Under the pieces are notes generated by a model. That model had not been told where the DNA came from. It worked only from the letters and a program-made list of their open reading frames with translations, and searched no databases. A stretch of 9,850 nt of DNA from Synergistaceae bacterium. Its GTDB lineage: Bacteria; Synergistota; Synergistia; Synergistales; Aminobacteriaceae. The stretch spans positions 1 through 9,850 of the forward strand of contig WRKN01000087.1 in the NCBI GenBank assembly GCA_009778055.1, written 5' to 3'. This document shows, piece after piece, positions 7,321 to 9,850 of this stretch (positions within the stretch are counted from its first letter, which is position 1; every line of letters starts with the position of its first letter). The translations under genes were made by a program, and so were the position numbers.

Positions 7321-7367
7321 TTGACAAAAAACATAGCGTTATATTTTATGAGAAATTCAGCTATACT
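7321..7367 (+). promoter_or_regulatory. Promoter region of the toxin-antitoxin operon
   Basis: A perfect TTGACA lies at 7321-7326. With 17 bases spacing the -10 would be TTTTAT (7344-7349, 4 of 6). A better -10, TATACT (7362-7367, 5 of 6), has no good -35 at the right distance. A short inverted pair, ATAGC (7333-7337) and GCTAT (7360-7364), brackets the region and could be an operator for autoregulation by the antitoxin. That is weak. The region 7245-7428 is AT-rich and carries no gene. Confidence 0.45.
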
Positions 7368-7428
7368 TTTTGTGAAGGGGAGCGCGAAAATGATTGGCTG
7401 ACCGAAATCGACTGAAAAGAGGTGTGTC

Positions 7429-7689
7429 ATGGAGATTTTCACAGCAAACGAAGCAAAAAACCGATTCGGCGAAGTCCTGTTGAAAAGCCAAAAAGCGCCG
7501 GTACAAGTTACAAGAAGCGGAAAACCGGTTGCTATGATCGTATCTATTGAGGACTACAACGAAACGGAAGAATTAAAGCTTCGTTATGTGCGGGAACACA
7601 TTCAAGAAGCTCTCGCAGATATAGAAGATGGTAATGTCGAAGATGGCGACGCTTTCTTTCAAGATTTGATGGCGGGAAAGTACGATTGA
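7429..7689 (+). CDS. Type II antitoxin, Phd/YefM family
   Basis: An 86-residue acidic protein with the Phd/YefM layout. The N-terminal half, TANEAKNRFGEVLLKSQ (5-21) and PVQVTRSGKPVAMIVSIEDY (24-43), is the DNA-binding and dimerising fold. The acidic helical tail (about 50-86) should wrap around and neutralise the toxin. AAAAGAGG (7415-7422) lies six bases before the ATG. The stop TGA (7687-7689) overlaps the toxin start TTG, so the pair is translationally coupled with antitoxin first. Family members with their toxin repress their own promoter, which fits the upstream promoter region. Base composition is clearly less GC-rich than mutS or ggt, which agrees with recent transfer. Confidence 0.93.
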   Translation: MEIFTANEAKNRFGEVLLKSQKAPVQVTRSGKPVAMIVSIEDYNETEELKLRYVREHIQEALADIEDGNVEDGDAFFQDLMAGKYD

Positions 7690-8009
7690 GTATCAAACAA
7701 TGGCGCCTCACCGGCAAAGCTAAACATGACCTTGCTTCTATCCGGCGTTTTACGCTGGAGCAATGGGGCCGCCGGAAAGCGGAAGGGTATTTAAACAACC
7801 TTTACGATAAAATCAAACTCGTAGCGAAACGCCCTTCTATAGGTATTGACCGTTCCCAAAGCCTAAATCTTGGACGCGAGATTCGTAGTATCGTTTATGT
7901 CAGTCATATCATTTACTACACCGTTTCAAAAACGCATATATCCGTTGTCGCCGTTTTGCATCAAAGAATGGTCCCTGAAAAACATTTGCTATCAAGGCTT
8001 CATGAGTAG
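7686..8009 (+). CDS. Type II toxin, RelE/ParE superfamily (ParE-like)
   Basis: A basic protein of 107 residues. The fold signature is clear: two N-terminal helices with DLASIRRFTLEQWGRRKAEGYL (15-36), KRPSIG (48-53), then the strand region REIRSIVYVSHIIYYTV (64-80) and a C-terminal VVAVLHQRMVPEKHL (87-101). RFTLEQWG and LHQRM point to the ParE branch, whose studied members poison DNA gyrase, rather than to mRNA-cutting RelE. Which target applies here is inference. Translation starts at TTG (7686) overlapping the antitoxin stop (TTGA); GGGAAAG upstream can serve as ribosome binding site. The next in-frame methionine is far downstream and would lose the core. The gene converges on the TIR gene with a 33-base gap. 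Confidence 0.92.
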   Translation: MSIKQWRLTGKAKHDLASIRRFTLEQWGRRKAEGYLNNLYDKIKLVAKRPSIGIDRSQSLNLGREIRSIVYVSHIIYYTVSKTHISVVAVLHQRMVPEKHLLSRLHE

Positions 8010-8046
8010 CGAAGACACATGCATACCGCTCAATCGGATTCGCTAC
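8006..8046. repeat. Inverted repeat spanning the stop codons of the convergent toxin and TIR genes
   Basis: GTAGCGAA (8006-8013) and TTCGCTAC (8039-8046) are perfect 8-base inverted arms with a 25-base loop. The TAG of the toxin (8007-8009) lies in one arm and the TAG of the TIR gene (complement of 8043-8045) in the other. It could fold in transcripts from either side and act as a weak two-way terminator, but there is no T-run and the stem is short. It may also mark a junction. Confidence 0.45.
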
Positions 8047-9305
8047 CGCGCTATCATCCATACCGCGTCCTGGTCGGTGTACGGCTGGGCAGAATCTCGA
8101 TTTGGCGCCGGCTCGGCATGAAGCCCAACTAAGTATGCCCTTTGTCTCAATTTTTCTCTGACGCCATCGTCCATCCTGGCGGCTTTCAGGTCAAAGCCCA
8201 CCCACCACACAAAGCCACCATGAAAATGCACCAGGTAAACGGGGTTGTTAAACTTGGGCTCAAGATAGGGCAAAAGCGGCGTAACACTGGTTAGGCTGAA
8301 GGAGCTCGTGACTCTGTCCATGTTCGCCGTAGCGAACATCCGGGTCGCACTCCTCATTTTGTCTAGGTCGTCTTCGATTATGGAGGCTTCGCGGTCCGCA
8401 ATTGCCGCCCGCGCCTCGGCCTCGCGTTCTTCTTCGACTATGCGCCGTTCTTCGGCCAAGCGTTTTTCTTCGGCTATGCGCTGTTCTTCAGCTAGGCGAT
8501 TCAGGCGCTCTTCTGCAGCTCTGTAGGCCCCATCCCGTAATTCGGTAAGCCTGTTATTAAAGTTCTCGTTATATCGGGCATAACCCCATCTTCCGATCAA
8601 CAGCACAGAGATCAGCATCGCGATTACAGCCGTCGCAGCAGTTTTATTCCAGCCTATACCGGCAGGTTTTTTTGTCGGCATTGCCGCAGGCGTCGGCAGC
8701 GAATGAGCGTATCCATACATGGCGCCTTGTATAACACTGCAGACCTTGCGGAAAGCGTCGTCCTCATCAACGTCAAAAGCTTGCTTCTGACGCAGGGCTC
8801 GCGGCAAATCGGCAAACTCCATCCCCCGATAGAGGACATACACCTCGGTGTTTTGTTTGAAACCGCTGCGGATATCGTTAAGGAAACTGCTCCACTCGTA
8901 ACGTACCCACTCCGACTCCAGGTTTTCCCGGCTGCAGCCCACGACAATCATGAACTGGGACGTTTCCAGAGCTTTATCGATTACGTTGGTGTATTGGCTT
9001 TTGCCCAGGAATTCCAGCTCCCGTACGCTCAAGAAAACACGCAAGCGCCTGCTTTGCAAATAGTCATGGAGTCGAGTCGCGATGCCGCTATCTTCTGTGG
9101 CCTTTCCGTCTTGATCGCTGTTTTTGAAACAAATGAATACGTCGTACTGGTAATTGCGATCTGTGCCACGAGCCGCTAAGCTGACGTCCGCCGCCATTTC
9201 AGGCGGCACGACATTTGACGCCTCCGGTATCGCTCCGCACGTGGTACAATGCAACGAAGGATCGATTATCATATTGCCGCATGATGAGCACGTCTTGACC
9301 GGCAT
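8043..9305 (-). CDS. Membrane-anchored TIR-domain protein with zinc ribbon, coiled coil and novel C-terminal domain
   Basis: The 420 residues read as follows. A zinc ribbon, CSSC (6-9) and CTTC (20-23), is followed by a TIR domain at about 52-195: YDVFICFKNSD (54-64), a box-2-like VFLSVRELEFLGKS (90-103) and SEWVRYEW (131-138). E137 fits the WVxxE position of the catalytic glutamate in NAD-cleaving TIR domains such as SARM1. Next come one membrane helix (about 222-240), a charged coiled coil (about 255-315, AEE/RLAEE repeats) and a C-terminal domain (about 340-420) with PYLEP, WVGFDLKA, DGVR and PYTDQDAVWM. I do not recognise this last domain; it recurs at the end of the neighbouring gene. 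The ATG follows AAGGAG by ten bases, 21 bases after that neighbour's stop, so the two form an operon. Bacterial TIR proteins often serve as defence effectors or signal makers; that role is inferred. The order places the TIR domain and the C-terminal domain on opposite sides of the membrane. Confidence 0.85.
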   Translation of the reverse strand: MPVKTCSSCGNMIIDPSLHCTTCGAIPEASNVVPPEMAADVSLAARGTDRNYQYDVFICFKNSDQDGKATEDSGIATRLHDYLQSRRLRVFLSVRELEFLGKSQYTNVIDKALETSQFMIVVGCSRENLESEWVRYEWSSFLNDIRSGFKQNTEVYVLYRGMEFADLPRALRQKQAFDVDEDDAFRKVCSVIQGAMYGYAHSLPTPAAMPTKKPAGIGWNKTAATAVIAMLISVLLIGRWGYARYNENFNNRLTELRDGAYRAAEERLNRLAEEQRIAEEKRLAEERRIVEEEREAEARAAIADREASIIEDDLDKMRSATRMFATANMDRVTSSFSLTSVTPLLPYLEPKFNNPVYLVHFHGGFVWWVGFDLKAARMDDGVREKLRQRAYLVGLHAEPAPNRDSAQPYTDQDAVWMIAR

Positions 9306-9326
9306 AATAGAATTACTCCTTGCCCA

Positions 9327-9850
9327 CTACCGCACCGGCATCCAAACTATATTTTGGGTGGTGTACGGGGCCTCTTCATCCGGCGTGGCATAAAGCGAAG
9401 CTTCATGAGCGCTTTCGCTCAAGATTTGTCTGACGCCGTCGCCAATTCCAAGAGCTCTTAGGTCAATGCCTACCCAAAAGTACATGTTATCGATACCGAA
9501 TCCGTTATCGACACTGAACCGGTAAGCGCGGTTGTCAAATATAGATGGTTCGAGGTAGGGCGTAAAGTACACCCTAAGCTGTTCTGAGCTAGATTCTGTA
9601 CCTACCAACAGCTCCCTGCGAATTTCCCTCATGCGCGACTCCGACACGCGCCACCCGCCTATGCGCATCCTTTCTTCCTCACGCCTCCTTTCTTCTTCAC
9701 GCCTTTCCGCCGCCTCGCGCTGCGCTCTCCGCTCTCTTTCCGCCGCTCCGCGCCGCTCTCTTTCTGCCGCTTCGCGTCGCGCTCTTTCCGCCGACGCGCG
9801 CTTCGCTCTTTCCTCCGCCTCGCGCCGCTCTCTTTCTGCCGCTTCGCGTC
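9327..9850 (-). CDS. Coiled-coil protein with the same C-terminal domain as the TIR protein (5' end cut by window edge)
   Basis: The frame is open to the right edge, so at least 173 residues and the true start lie upstream; the methionine at 9668 is internal. The first 60 or so visible residues are a highly charged Arg/Glu/Ala coiled coil with a 24-residue period (EAAERERR blocks). Then comes a domain ending in TPYLEP, FWVGIDLRALGIGDGVR and PYTTQNIVWMPVR. This lines up with the TIR protein's C-terminus: PYLEP, WVG(F/I)DL, DGVR, PYT-Q--VWM--R, both followed directly by TAG. The two genes are therefore paralogous at least in this part. The missing N-terminus may hold a zinc ribbon, TIR or other effector and a membrane helix. 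It is the first seen gene of the operon and is 21 bases from the TIR gene. Confidence 0.75.
   Translation of the reverse strand, partial: REAAERERREAEERAKRASAERARREAAERERRGAAERERRAQREAAERREEERRREEERMRIGGWRVSESRMREIRRELLVGTESSSEQLRVYFTPYLEPSIFDNRAYRFSVDNGFGIDNMYFWVGIDLRALGIGDGVRQILSESAHEASLYATPDEEAPYTTQNIVWMPVR
9749..9850. repeat. In-frame 72-base period repeat in the coiled-coil coding region
   Basis: Bases 9749-9778 and 9821-9850 are identical over 30 positions at a spacing of 72 bases, equal to 24 codons. Related cgctctttc/cgccgc pieces recur between and down to about 9680. The repeat encodes the EAAERERR heptad-like blocks. The exact identity suggests recent duplication or slippage, so coiled-coil length is likely to vary between strains. 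Confidence 0.7.

Noticed and set aside
7333..7364. Operator palindrome for the antitoxin (ATAGC and GCTAT)
   Set aside because: Only five bases per arm with a long gap. It is mentioned with the promoter but not strong enough as a separate feature.
7143..7415. A 90-codon plus-strand frame running through the ggt signal peptide region and intergenic DNA
   Set aside because: It is antisense to the start of ggt, crosses the divergent promoters, and has no ribosome binding site or family features.
9327..9668. A complete 113-residue gene starting at the methionine at 9668
   Set aside because: The frame continues open to the window edge with coiled-coil coding sequence in the same style as the TIR protein, and no ribosome binding site precedes 9668.
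9680..9850. CRISPR-like array
   Set aside because: The repeat is in-frame, encodes a heptad-type coiled coil, and the intervening sequence is related to the repeat rather than unique spacers.

Overview
This window is most likely chromosomal DNA from an anaerobic, Gram-negative-type bacterium. The housekeeping part is GC-rich. The general look of MutS, the exported scavenging enzymes and the local gene set make Synergistota my best guess, but no marker gene here proves it. All genes from 1 to about 7250 lie on the minus strand and read right to left as ggt, alkaline phosphatase, a DJ-1/PfpI-family gene, mutS and mutL. mutL runs off the left edge.

Region 1-3236 is a mismatch-repair pair. mutS uses a TTG start behind a good ribosome binding site and overlaps mutL by 8 bases. 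Region 3237-3917 holds the PfpI-like gene. It sits precisely between two copies (about 80% identical, 59 bases) of the sequence that carries the mutS ribosome binding site, TTG start and first codons. This is a scar of duplication or insertion. The same gene carries two abutting perfect hairpins right after its catalytic Cys-His.

Region 3918-7300 encodes two exported enzymes, alkaline phosphatase and gamma-glutamyltransferase. They are 30 bases apart and are served by a well-formed promoter at 7272-7300. They probably scavenge phosphate and gamma-glutamyl peptides outside the cytoplasm.

From about 7300 to the right edge the character changes: base composition is visibly less GC-rich in the first part, and the genes are accessory. 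A Phd/YefM antitoxin and a ParE/RelE toxin are read on the plus strand. Convergent to them is a minus-strand operon of at least two genes. One encodes a zinc ribbon, a TIR domain, one membrane helix, a charged coiled coil and an unfamiliar C-terminal domain. The other, cut by the right edge, ends with a paralogous copy of that C-terminal domain behind a repetitive coiled coil. The two probably work as a membrane-anchored pair, possibly in phage defence with the TIR domain as the NAD-consuming or signalling effector. This is the most interesting element of the window, and its function is inference only. There is no gene-free stretch above 300 bases; the longest is 7245-7428, which holds two divergent promoters. 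I see no RNA genes, insertion sequences or CRISPR array.
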